A DNA stretch of 64,000 bases, taken from contig NZ_NRRQ01000008.1 in NCBI RefSeq assembly GCF_016583745.1, positions 30,457-94,456 on the forward strand, written 5' to 3'. Under the pieces are notes generated by a model, which did no database searches, was not told the origin of the DNA, and worked only from the letters and a program-made list of their open reading frames with translations. Each line of letters begins with the position of its first letter. Position 1 is the stretch's first letter. The translations under genes and the position numbers were made by a program. Below, piece after piece: positions 56,021 through 63,379 of this stretch. The stretch is from Chromatium okenii. Its GTDB lineage: Bacteria > Pseudomonadota > Gammaproteobacteria > Chromatiales > Chromatiaceae.

Positions 56021-56527
56021 ATGCGCATTTTCGCCTCCTTGCTCGTTTTAATTCTGCTCGGCTTTGGACTGTGGCCCTATTACGGCGTGTATCGTTTAGA
56101 TCACGCCATCGCCCAACCAGACATCGCCACTCTCGCGCCGCTGGTCGATTTACCGGCAATTCGGGCGAATTACAAACGCCGCGTCACCACCGATGTCAAA
56201 ACCATCGTGCCGGAGACAGCCAGCGCCGACGCGCAGGGCGTGATGTCGTGGATTGGACAAAATTTAGAGCGGCTCGGTGATGCCGCGCTCGATCAAGTCA
56301 TCACCCCCGCGTGGGTGCAAGCGACGCTGCGCGAAGCCATCACCAAAACCACCGGCCAAACTCCGGCATATTTGATGGCCGGCATCGACTTTGCATTTTT
56401 TGAGTCCTACAACCGTTTTCTCATTCGCATCGGCGATCTGGGGCAACGACCCACGCATGTGCGGCTCACCTTGATCGGTACCGAATGGAAAATCACCGAC
56501 ATCATCACCTCCGGCCCGCTTGATTAA
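56021..56527 (+). CDS. DUF2939-domain protein
   Basis: A 168-residue protein with an N-terminal membrane anchor or signal (MRIFASLLVLILLGFGLWPY) and the DUF2939 pattern YRLDHAIAQPDIATLAPLVD near residue 29 followed by LPAIRANYKRRV. The rest is soluble and presumably periplasmic, with FAFFESYNRFLIRIGDLGQ near 125. Function is unknown in the family. It precedes slt by about 40 bases and may be cotranscribed. Confidence 0.8.
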   Translation: MRIFASLLVLILLGFGLWPYYGVYRLDHAIAQPDIATLAPLVDLPAIRANYKRRVTTDVKTIVPETASADAQGVMSWIGQNLERLGDAALDQVITPAWVQATLREAITKTTGQTPAYLMAGIDFAFFESYNRFLIRIGDLGQRPTHVRLTLIGTEWKITDIITSGPLD

Positions 56528-56566
56528 CGTCCGCCAGCGCCTCGTCATCCTGAGGAGGTGCTTTTT

Positions 56567-58501
56567 GTGAGTACTTTTATTTTGCACAAGCTATTCAATT
56601 ATTTAGCCATCATCAGTATTGCGCTGACAGTCACAACTCCCGTTGCCGCTGATCCTCGCAGCGACTTTCTCGCCGCCGAGTCCGCCTTAAAACGCGGCGA
56701 CCGCAGCACATTCGAGCGACTCAGCGCCGGTCTGCGTGAGTATCCGCTGTATCCCTATTTGCGCTTTGCCGCACTCGGCAATGATGTGGAAGCACTGCCG
56801 GAAGCAACCATCACCGACTTTCTCGCCGTTGATGCCACCTCACCGCTCGCCGCTCGTCTCCGCGCCGTGCAATTGCGCCGGCTCGCCGCTGCCGGACGTT
56901 GGACGGAATATCTGCAATTTGATCCGCTGCCGCTGCCAACTTCCGCCTCCACCGACCGCCGTTGTTTATCACTGCGGGCATTGATTGCCACCGGGCGCAG
57001 CGCCGAAGCTCTGCCGCACATTCCCGCGCTGTGGTTAGTCGGACGCTCGCAACCGGCAGCTTGTGATTCAGTGTTTCAAGCGTGGCAACAAAGCGGGGCG
57101 CTCACGCCGCAATTGGTGTGGCAGCGCATTCGCTTGGCGATGAATGCGGGTGAAAGCGGGCTGGCGCGGTCGCTCGGCACGCTGCTGCCAGAAAACGAGC
57201 GGGCGTGGCTGGCGCAGTGGCTGGCGGTGGAGCAAACGCCGACGCTGATTAACGATGCCAACGCTTTGGCGGTTGACCAGCCGCAGCGGGCTGCCATCGT
57301 CGCGCACGGAATCACGCGCATGGCGGCGACTGCGCCCGCTGATGCGGTGCAATGGTTGAGCCGTTACCGCGACTGGTTGGCAACTGATCCAGCGGCGGCG
57401 GATCGTGCGTATGCCGCTGTTGGGCGGGCGCTGACTCGCGCTGGCAATGCAGAAGGATTGCGTTATTGGGACGGAATGCGGGCGACATCCGACACGCTCG
57501 CCGAGCAGGAGCAACGGGCGCGAGCGGCGCTGGAGTTTCAGGATTGGGACAAGCTGGCGCGTTGGATTGCGCAGATGCCGGATTGCGCCGAAAAACGCGA
57601 CCGTTGGCACTATTGGCAAGGTCGCGCTGAGGCGACGTTGGGGCTGGTGGCGTCAGCGCAGCTCAGTTTTGCGCAAGCGGCAACGGCCCGCAGTTTTTGG
57701 GGATTTATGGCGGCGGATCGGATTGGCAAGCCGTATCAATTGAACCATGTCGCCACGCCCGCTGAACCGGCGCGGATTGCGCGGCTGATTCGTCATCCGG
57801 CATGGGCGCGGCTGCGGGAATTGCGGCAAATCGGGCGCGAGACCGATGTGCAGCGCGAATGGCGGACGTTGACGCAGGATTTAGAAGCTGCCGATTTACA
57901 CGCGGCGGCGTATATCGCCGACGTGATGCGCTGGCATGATCGGGCGATTTTCACGCTGGCGCGGAGTGGCTATTGGGATGATTTGGCGCTGCGCTTTCCG
58001 CTGCGTTATCAGGACGTGGTGCTGACGCAGGCGGCGCAAACGGGCATTGCGCCGGAGTGGATTTTTGGGGTGATTCGCCAAGAAAGCGTGTTTGCGCCAG
58101 CGGTGGTCTCACGTTCTGGGGCGCTGGGGTTGATGCAATTGATGCCGCCTACCGCTGCGGAAGTGGCGACGCGCTTGGGATCAGCGGTGCCATCACCGCA
58201 GGAACTGACTGATCCAGCGGTCAATATCGTGTTGGGCAGCGCCTATCTCGCGCAGATGTGGAACGCCTTTCAACACGCGGCGCTGGCGACGGCGGCGTAT
58301 AACGCGGGGCCGGGGCGGGTGCGCCAATGGTTGCCAGCGCAGCCGCTGGATGCTGATTTGTGGATTGCGCGGATTCCATTTGCAGAAACACGCGGTTATG
58401 TCGAACGGGTGCTGGCGTATCGGGTGATTTATGCCGAGCGGCTGGGACGACCGCCGGTGCGTTTGGCGGAATTGCTTCCGCCCATTCCGGCACGCAAATA
58501 G
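56567..58501 (+). CDS. slt: Soluble lytic murein transglycosylase
   Basis: Slt cleaves glycan strands to 1,6-anhydromuropeptides in the periplasm. The 644-residue protein has a signal (FILHKLFNYLAIISIALTVT ending PVAA-DPRSDF), a long alpha-superhelical U-domain and a C-terminal lysozyme-like domain with catalytic Glu in IFGVIRQESVFAPAVVSRSG near residue 505, LGLMQLMPPTAAEVATRLG and AAYNAGPGRVRQWL. The GTG at 56567 is used because GAGGAGG at 56553-56558 is then 8 bases upstream; the GTG at 56558 overlaps that site. Length agrees with Slt70. Confidence 0.94.
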   Translation: MSTFILHKLFNYLAIISIALTVTTPVAADPRSDFLAAESALKRGDRSTFERLSAGLREYPLYPYLRFAALGNDVEALPEATITDFLAVDATSPLAARLRAVQLRRLAAAGRWTEYLQFDPLPLPTSASTDRRCLSLRALIATGRSAEALPHIPALWLVGRSQPAACDSVFQAWQQSGALTPQLVWQRIRLAMNAGESGLARSLGTLLPENERAWLAQWLAVEQTPTLINDANALAVDQPQRAAIVAHGITRMAATAPADAVQWLSRYRDWLATDPAAADRAYAAVGRALTRAGNAEGLRYWDGMRATSDTLAEQEQRARAALEFQDWDKLARWIAQMPDCAEKRDRWHYWQGRAEATLGLVASAQLSFAQAATARSFWGFMAADRIGKPYQLNHVATPAEPARIARLIRHPAWARLRELRQIGRETDVQREWRTLTQDLEAADLHAAAYIADVMRWHDRAIFTLARSGYWDDLALRFPLRYQDVVLTQAAQTGIAPEWIFGVIRQESVFAPAVVSRSGALGLMQLMPPTAAEVATRLGSAVPSPQELTDPAVNIVLGSAYLAQMWNAFQHAALATAAYNAGPGRVRQWLPAQPLDADLWIARIPFAETRGYVERVLAYRVIYAERLGRPPVRLAELLPPIPARK

Positions 58502-58514
58502 CTGTCGTTTTATT

Positions 58515-58532
58515 GCAGTTGTCAGTGAGCAG
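58515..58532. repeat. Heptamer repeat, slt/mtaB convergent spacer
   Basis: GCAGTTGTCAGTGAGCAG: one full TTGTCAG unit plus flanks between converging genes. Weak on its own, but part of the family. Confidence 0.5.
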
Positions 58533-58550
58533 CGCGAACGCTTGGTCTTC

Positions 58551-59858
58551 TTAACCTGAGCAACGTCCAATCAAATTCTGCCCATCTGCCGTCAAGCCCG
58601 TCAGCGTTACCGTGCGCAACCGCTGCGCTCCCACCGCGCCAGCGCCAACAATCTGCACCGGCAAATAGTTGGGCGTGTAACCAAACCGCTGCGCTGCCGC
58701 ACCTTCCGCGCCCTCGCACAACACCGTCACCCGCCGCCCGCACTGCGCCTTGAGCACTTGCTGCGTCAACTGCCGCGCCAAAGCGTGCAATTCCGCGCTG
58801 CGCTGCTGCTTGACCGTCTCCGCCACCGCGTCTGGCAACGTAGCGGCAGCAGTGCCAGCGCGTGGTGAATAATTGAAAATATGAATCTGCCCAAACGCCA
58901 TCGCCTCCACAAAAGCCAATGTGCGCTGCCAATCCTCTGCCGTTTCACCCGGAAAACCGACGATCACATCGGTGGTCAGATTCAAATCCGGCACCAGCGC
59001 CCGTCCGCGAGCGACCAATTGCGCAAAATCAGCAGTTTTGCAGCGCCGCGCCATTCGCCGCAGCACCGCATCTGAACCACTTTGCAGCGGCAAATGCAGA
59101 TGTGGCATCAGGCGCGGATTGGCAAACAATGCCCAAAAATCATCCGTCAAATCCCAAGGTTCCAGCGAGCCCAGCCGCACTCGCGGCACCGTCGTCACCG
59201 CCAAAATCTGCGCCACCAGCGCGGTGAGGTCAGCACCGTCGGCGCTGCGATAACCGCCGAGATGGACGCCGGTCAACACCACTTCTTGAATGCCTGCCTG
59301 TTCCCAGCGCCGGATCGCTGCGATCACCTCTGCGACCGACCGACTGCGCTCCGCCCCCCGCGCTTGGGTGGTAATGCAAAAACTGCATTGATAACGACAG
59401 CCGTCTTGCACCTTGATAAAAGCGCGTTGGCGCTGGCGCAGCACCAGCGGCAGGCTGCCCGTTGTCAGCGCAAGGTCAGTGCTGGCTGGCGCACCACCTT
59501 CTAAAGGGGGGAGATATTGAGCGATAAATTGATCTTTCTCTTGATTTACAACGATCTGCGTCACGCCCGGCTCCCTCGCCACCGCCGCCGGTTCCAACGT
59601 CGCCCAACAACCGCTGACCACGAGTTGTGCCTGCGGATGAAGGCGATGCTGACGGCGTACGAGCTGGCGCGATTTGCGCCCAGCGGCAGCAGTCACCGCG
59701 CAGGTGTTGAATACGATGATGTCCGCCGGAGCGTCAGCAGCGACCAACTCCCAACCGTGACGCCAGCAGGCATCCGCCCACTCTTGGATTTCCGCCTCAT
59801 TGAGCCGACAGCCCAGCGTCAAAAATTGAATGCGGGGAGCGCGGGGCACGACTGCCAA
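58551..59858 (-). CDS. mtaB: tRNA t6A37 methylthiotransferase MtaB
   Basis: MtaB methylthiolates t6A37 to ms2t6A. The 435-residue product has an N-terminal MTTase domain (FLTLGCRLNEAEIQEWADAC, further cysteines in VFNTCAVT and VVSGCWAT), the radical SAM motif CRYQCSFC near residue 151, and a C-terminal TRAM region. Between the first two domains (residues about 110-125) the sequence AQYLPPLEGGAPAS is read from a dispersed palindromic repeat (59493-59518). The first codon TTG (59858) directly abuts the preceding stop; GTG at 59849 is an alternative. No ribosome-binding site is clear. Confidence 0.93.
   Translation of the reverse strand: MAVVPRAPRIQFLTLGCRLNEAEIQEWADACWRHGWELVAADAPADIIVFNTCAVTAAAGRKSRQLVRRQHRLHPQAQLVVSGCWATLEPAAVAREPGVTQIVVNQEKDQFIAQYLPPLEGGAPASTDLALTTGSLPLVLRQRQRAFIKVQDGCRYQCSFCITTQARGAERSRSVAEVIAAIRRWEQAGIQEVVLTGVHLGGYRSADGADLTALVAQILAVTTVPRVRLGSLEPWDLTDDFWALFANPRLMPHLHLPLQSGSDAVLRRMARRCKTADFAQLVARGRALVPDLNLTTDVIVGFPGETAEDWQRTLAFVEAMAFGQIHIFNYSPRAGTAAATLPDAVAETVKQQRSAELHALARQLTQQVLKAQCGRRVTVLCEGAEGAAAQRFGYTPNYLPVQIVGAGAVGAQRLRTVTLTGLTADGQNLIGRCSG
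59493..59518 (-). repeat. Dispersed palindrome inside mtaB (copy 3)
   Basis: On the coding strand ATCTCCCCCCTTTAGAAGGT, translated YLPPLEGG. It resembles the LPPLEKGG segment encoded by the copy at 63909-63958 and lies between the MTTase and radical SAM domains. Confidence 0.7.
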
Positions 59859-62849
59859 CTATCGCACCGACGCCAGCGGACGCTCCGCCCGCGCTCGCGC
59901 ACAGCTTGGGCACAATTCCCGCGCCAGCGAAATCGCCAAATGCGGCGGCAAACGCCCGCGAATGAAGTCCCGCTGCGCCGCCGTTTGCGTCGGCACCCCG
60001 CAGGCAGAACAGGTCAACAACGGCTGCTCGCGCACCACCGTGCCCGTGATGACGGTGCGCCGCATCCCGTCGCTATCTTCAAGCCGAATCGCGCCCGTCG
60101 GACAGACTTGGGTACAAGCTCCGCAGCCGATGCACAGCGTCGCCGGACGGATGAAATCGAGATACACCAACCGATTTGCTGGCGTTGCCGCCATCCGCAG
60201 CGCCTCCACGCCCATCTCGCTACACGCCGCCACGCACAGCCCGCAGCCAATGCAACTATCGCAGCGCAGACACCGCTGCGCCTCCGCCAGACTCATCGCC
60301 GCCGTCAAACCTTCCTCAATCTGCACATAATTGCCCTCGCCCAGCACCGCTGCGACCGGCTTTTCTGGCATCACCGTGCGCGGCGACTGGCTGCGGCGAG
60401 CAGCCGCCACCGGCAACGGCACCACTTGCGCCCGCCGCTGCGGAGCTCCCCAAAGGGAGGTTGAGGGGATTTGAGATTGGGCAGTTGGGGAGATTTGCAG
60501 CCACGCATCCATCGCCGCTGCTGCCAGCTTGCCGGAGCGGATCGCCTCCACCGCCGTGCGCGGCCCTAAGTGCGCATCGCCACCCGCAAACACGCCCGGC
60601 ACACTGGTCATCTGCGTCAGCGGATCCGCGACGATGAACCCGCGCACCGTCTCCACGCCGCTGCCATCTAACAGCGTCACATCCGTGCCCTGTCCGACCG
60701 CCAGAATCACCTGATTGGCCGGCAGTCGCAGCAGCCGCTCGGCATCAAAACTGGGTGCAAACCTGCCCTCGTCATCCTTCACTCGCAGGCAGAATTGAAA
60801 GACCGCCGTCCCATCCGCCTCAACGCGCAGCGGCCCCCAACTCGGATATAACTGCACGCCCTGCGCCACCGCCGCCTCAATTTCATGGTGACTGGCCGGC
60901 AACTCCTGCCGCCGTTCCAGCGCGACCATATCAACGTGCGTGGCACCCTGCCGCAGCGCGGTCAGCGCCACATCGACGGCGACATTGCCGCCGCCAATGA
61001 CGACCACACGCGGCCCCACCCGCACCGCTGCGCCGTTGGCACTGCGCACCTCGCGCAGAAAATCAATGCCGCCGAGCACGTTGGGACCATCGCCGCCATC
61101 AAGCGGAATCAGGCGCGATTTCTGGGTGCCGAGCGCGATGAACACCGCGTCATAGTTCGCCCGAAAAGCCGCGAGCTGTTCCACCTTGGCAGCGGTGTGA
61201 ATCGTCACGCCGAGCGTGCGGATTTGCTCCAATTCCTGCTCCAGCAATTCCGCTGGCAGCCGGTAGGCCGGAATGCCATAGCGCAACATCCCGCCCGCCT
61301 CTGCCTGCGCCTCAAATATCTCCACCGCGTGACCTTGCAACCGCAGGTAATACGCCGCCGCCAATCCCGCCGGGCCAGAGCCGATGATGCCCACGCGCTT
61401 GCCCGTCGCCGGTGCCAGCTCGGGATGCGGATAACCGCCTTCTTCCAAACACAGCTCGGCCGCTCGCGCCTTCATCGGACGAATGAACACCGCGCCATCG
61501 TGACTGCCGCGCAAACAGGCCGTTTCACACGGCGCTGGACACACCAGCCCGCACACCAGCGGCAGCGGATTGTCCTGTCGAATCACCGCAATCGCGGCGC
61601 GATGCTCACCGCGTCCCAGATGCGCCATGAAGCTGGGAATGTCGATATGTGCCGGACAGGTGCGATGACAGGGCGCGGGTGGGGGGAAGAAGTTGTCAGT
61701 TGTCGGTTGGCGGTTGTCACCGCCAACTGTGCTGTCCCACTGCGGGCGAAAATAGCGCAGCGCACTGCCCAAGGTCGCAGCCGCCGCCGCCAATCCCGCC
61801 CGCGTCAAGTCCAGCGTCAACGCCTCCAGTGCCCGCAGGTGCGCCAGCTCTCCGCGTCCGAGCGTGAGTTCCGTCGTCAAGCGCACGGCGCGAGCGAGTA
61901 AACCGCGCTCCGTCGCGCTCGCCGTCTCCGCCAATTCCCAATGGCGATATAACGCCTGCCGCGTGCGCTGTACCACATCGCCGCCATCTGCCAGCACCGT
62001 GATCGTCGCTGGCGCTGGAGCGATGCCCGCTTCCGCAAAATGCAACGGTTCACAGCGGATGTCTGCGGCCGCGAGTGGCAACAGTCCACCCAAACCCGCG
62101 TCAAATTGCAGAATCGCATCCGCGCCAGCAGCCGCCATCCCGCCCCAAGTCGCCAATTGTTCGCGCAGGCTGACATGCAGCTTGAGCGCCACCACGCCGG
62201 GCTGTTGCCCGCCGCTGCGCAGCGTCAACAAACGGCAGGATGACACCGCGCCCGTCGCAAACAGCAGCGCGATCTGACACCACGTTTCAACTCGCTGCAC
62301 CAACTGCGTCGCCGTGCTCGCCTCCGCACTGGCGCAATTGGGCAGCGGCTGGCGCTGCACCGTGATCTGGAGCGGCGGCAGTTCAGCACCAAATCGCCGC
62401 ACCAGCGCATCCAGCGCGTTGAGCAGCACGATCTCCTGTCCGCGCAATGCTGGTGGCAGCCACAGCACGACCTGCTCACTGCCGCGCAGTCCCGCCGCAA
62501 TCAACACGCCGTCCAGCAGCAGCAACGATGCCTGCGCCAACAGCGTCGCCGTCGCGCCAGCGTTGGGGTCTAAATCAGTCGCATCAATCACCAATTGCAC
62601 CGCCGCCCGACTGCGCCCGACCTGCTGCCAGTGCGGTGCTAACGGATTACCGCTGCCGCCACAATCCAGCAGACCGGCGTCTTGCACCCGCTGCACCCGT
62701 TGCAATGGTGATAACTGCTGCGCCGCAGTGAAGCCGGGCAGCACTGCCGCCAACGTCGTGAGCGGAGCCACCGCCGCCGTACTCGCAGCAGCGAGCCATG
62801 TCGGCAGCTCCAGAGCCTCCCTTTGAAAAAGGGTTTTCGCACTGCTCAT
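59859..62849 (-). CDS. Multidomain flavoprotein: NuoF-like, GltD-like and ferredoxin modules
   Basis: A 996-residue electron-transfer protein. Residues 1-375 look like a degenerate NuoF/HoxF fold: AGLLDCGGSGNPLAPHW sits where GLRGRGGAGFPTGxKW is expected, and ETASATERGL where the ESCGKCxPCR cluster site is expected; ALRYFRPQW matches the NuoF end. Residues 395-780 are a GltD/NfnB-type diaphorase: CHRTCPAHIDIP and CGLVCPAPCETACL (iron-sulfur), GIIGSGPAGLAAAYYL (FAD), VVVIGGGNVAVDVALTA (NADPH), FAGGDAHLGPRTAVEA (FAD). Near 865-930 are two 4Fe-4S motifs (CDSCIGCGLCVAAC; CIGCGACTQVC), then CSAC and CPSC pairs. Linkers contain repeat-derived peptides. It overlaps the ferredoxin gene by four bases. 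NADPH-linked electron transfer is inferred. Confidence 0.85.
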   Translation of the reverse strand: MSSAKTLFQREALELPTWLAAASTAAVAPLTTLAAVLPGFTAAQQLSPLQRVQRVQDAGLLDCGGSGNPLAPHWQQVGRSRAAVQLVIDATDLDPNAGATATLLAQASLLLLDGVLIAAGLRGSEQVVLWLPPALRGQEIVLLNALDALVRRFGAELPPLQITVQRQPLPNCASAEASTATQLVQRVETWCQIALLFATGAVSSCRLLTLRSGGQQPGVVALKLHVSLREQLATWGGMAAAGADAILQFDAGLGGLLPLAAADIRCEPLHFAEAGIAPAPATITVLADGGDVVQRTRQALYRHWELAETASATERGLLARAVRLTTELTLGRGELAHLRALEALTLDLTRAGLAAAAATLGSALRYFRPQWDSTVGGDNRQPTTDNFFPPPAPCHRTCPAHIDIPSFMAHLGRGEHRAAIAVIRQDNPLPLVCGLVCPAPCETACLRGSHDGAVFIRPMKARAAELCLEEGGYPHPELAPATGKRVGIIGSGPAGLAAAYYLRLQGHAVEIFEAQAEAGGMLRYGIPAYRLPAELLEQELEQIRTLGVTIHTAAKVEQLAAFRANYDAVFIALGTQKSRLIPLDGGDGPNVLGGIDFLREVRSANGAAVRVGPRVVVIGGGNVAVDVALTALRQGATHVDMVALERRQELPASHHEIEAAVAQGVQLYPSWGPLRVEADGTAVFQFCLRVKDDEGRFAPSFDAERLLRLPANQVILAVGQGTDVTLLDGSGVETVRGFIVADPLTQMTSVPGVFAGGDAHLGPRTAVEAIRSGKLAAAAMDAWLQISPTAQSQIPSTSLWGAPQRRAQVVPLPVAAARRSQSPRTVMPEKPVAAVLGEGNYVQIEEGLTAAMSLAEAQRCLRCDSCIGCGLCVAACSEMGVEALRMAATPANRLVYLDFIRPATLCIGCGACTQVCPTGAIRLEDSDGMRRTVITGTVVREQPLLTCSACGVPTQTAAQRDFIRGRLPPHLAISLARELCPSCARARAERPLASVR
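60443..60500 (-). repeat. Dispersed palindrome inside the flavoprotein (copy 4)
   Basis: Coding-strand segment with CAAATCCCCTCAACCTCCCT and TTGGGGAGCTCC, translated SQIPSTSLWGAPQ at about residues 783-803, the linker between the GltD-like and ferredoxin modules. It parallels SQIPPTPLFQRGAQ encoded at the window end. Confidence 0.75.
61691..61728 (-). repeat. Heptamer repeat inside the flavoprotein
   Basis: AGTTGTCAGTTGTCGGTTGG followed by CGGTTGTCACCGCCAACT. Translated on the minus strand as VGGDNRQPTTDNFF at about residues 374-390, exactly between the NuoF-like and GltD-like domains. It includes an inverted repeat GTTGGCGGT/ACCGCCAAC. Confidence 0.85.
62815..62834 (-). repeat. Dispersed palindrome at the flavoprotein start (copy 5)
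   Basis: Coding-strand CCCTTTTTCAAAGGGAGG a few codons after the ATG, translated TLFQREAL at residues 6-13, similar to the PLFQRGA peptide of copy 7. Confidence 0.75.
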
Positions 62850-63379
62850 GGCTGATCTCCGTTGGCGGCAGCGGGCGCTGGTTGCGCCAGCAACTGGCGG
62901 GCATAACGCTCGCGGCGCGGATCAGGCAGCGCGGTGGTTTCACCAAACGAGAGGCAGCCGGTCACGCATTTGGTGACGCAAGCCGGTTGTAAACCCGCAT
63001 CCAGCCGATCCATGCAGTAATCGCACTTGACCACTTTGCGCGTGACCGGGTCCCACTGCGGCGTGCCCCACGGACAGGCGACGATGCAGCTTTTGCAGCC
63101 GACGCACAGACTCGCTTCCACAAAAACGATGCCGTCGGCTTCGCGCCGTTGCATCGCGCCGGTGGGGCAGGCGTGGAGACACCACGCCTCTTCGCAGTGA
63201 AAACACGGCAGAAACACAAAGCGAATGCGCGGCAAGCCGTCGACTGCGACCAAGCCGCTGCTGATGATTTTGCACGGCGCAGGTCCTGCACCGAGTCCTT
63301 TATTGGCTTTGCAATGCACCTCGCAGGCTTGGCAGCCGATGCAATTGGCTTCGTCGTGACGCAGGCTGTAAGTGCTCAT
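62846..63379 (-). CDS. Four-cluster ferredoxin subunit (DmsB/PsrB/NrfC type)
   Basis: A 177-residue iron-sulfur protein carrying the cysteine pattern for four 4Fe-4S clusters: CIGCQACEVHC near residue 14, CFHCEEAWCLHAC near 59, CVGCKSCIVAC near 91 and CDYCMDRLDAGLQPACVTKC near 119. This is the electron-wire subunit that pairs with molybdopterin oxidoreductases. It overlaps the genes on both sides by four bases (ATGA), so the three-gene unit is certainly one operon. There is no signal sequence. No membrane anchor subunit is visible on this side, so electrons probably pass to the downstream flavoprotein; that is inference. Confidence 0.93.
   Translation of the reverse strand: MSTYSLRHDEANCIGCQACEVHCKANKGLGAGPAPCKIISSGLVAVDGLPRIRFVFLPCFHCEEAWCLHACPTGAMQRREADGIVFVEASLCVGCKSCIVACPWGTPQWDPVTRKVVKCDYCMDRLDAGLQPACVTKCVTGCLSFGETTALPDPRRERYARQLLAQPAPAAANGDQP

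Noticed and set aside
59517..60464. 315-codon plus-strand frame across mtaB and the flavoprotein
   Set aside because: Arg/His-rich translation with no motif, opposite two well-supported genes.
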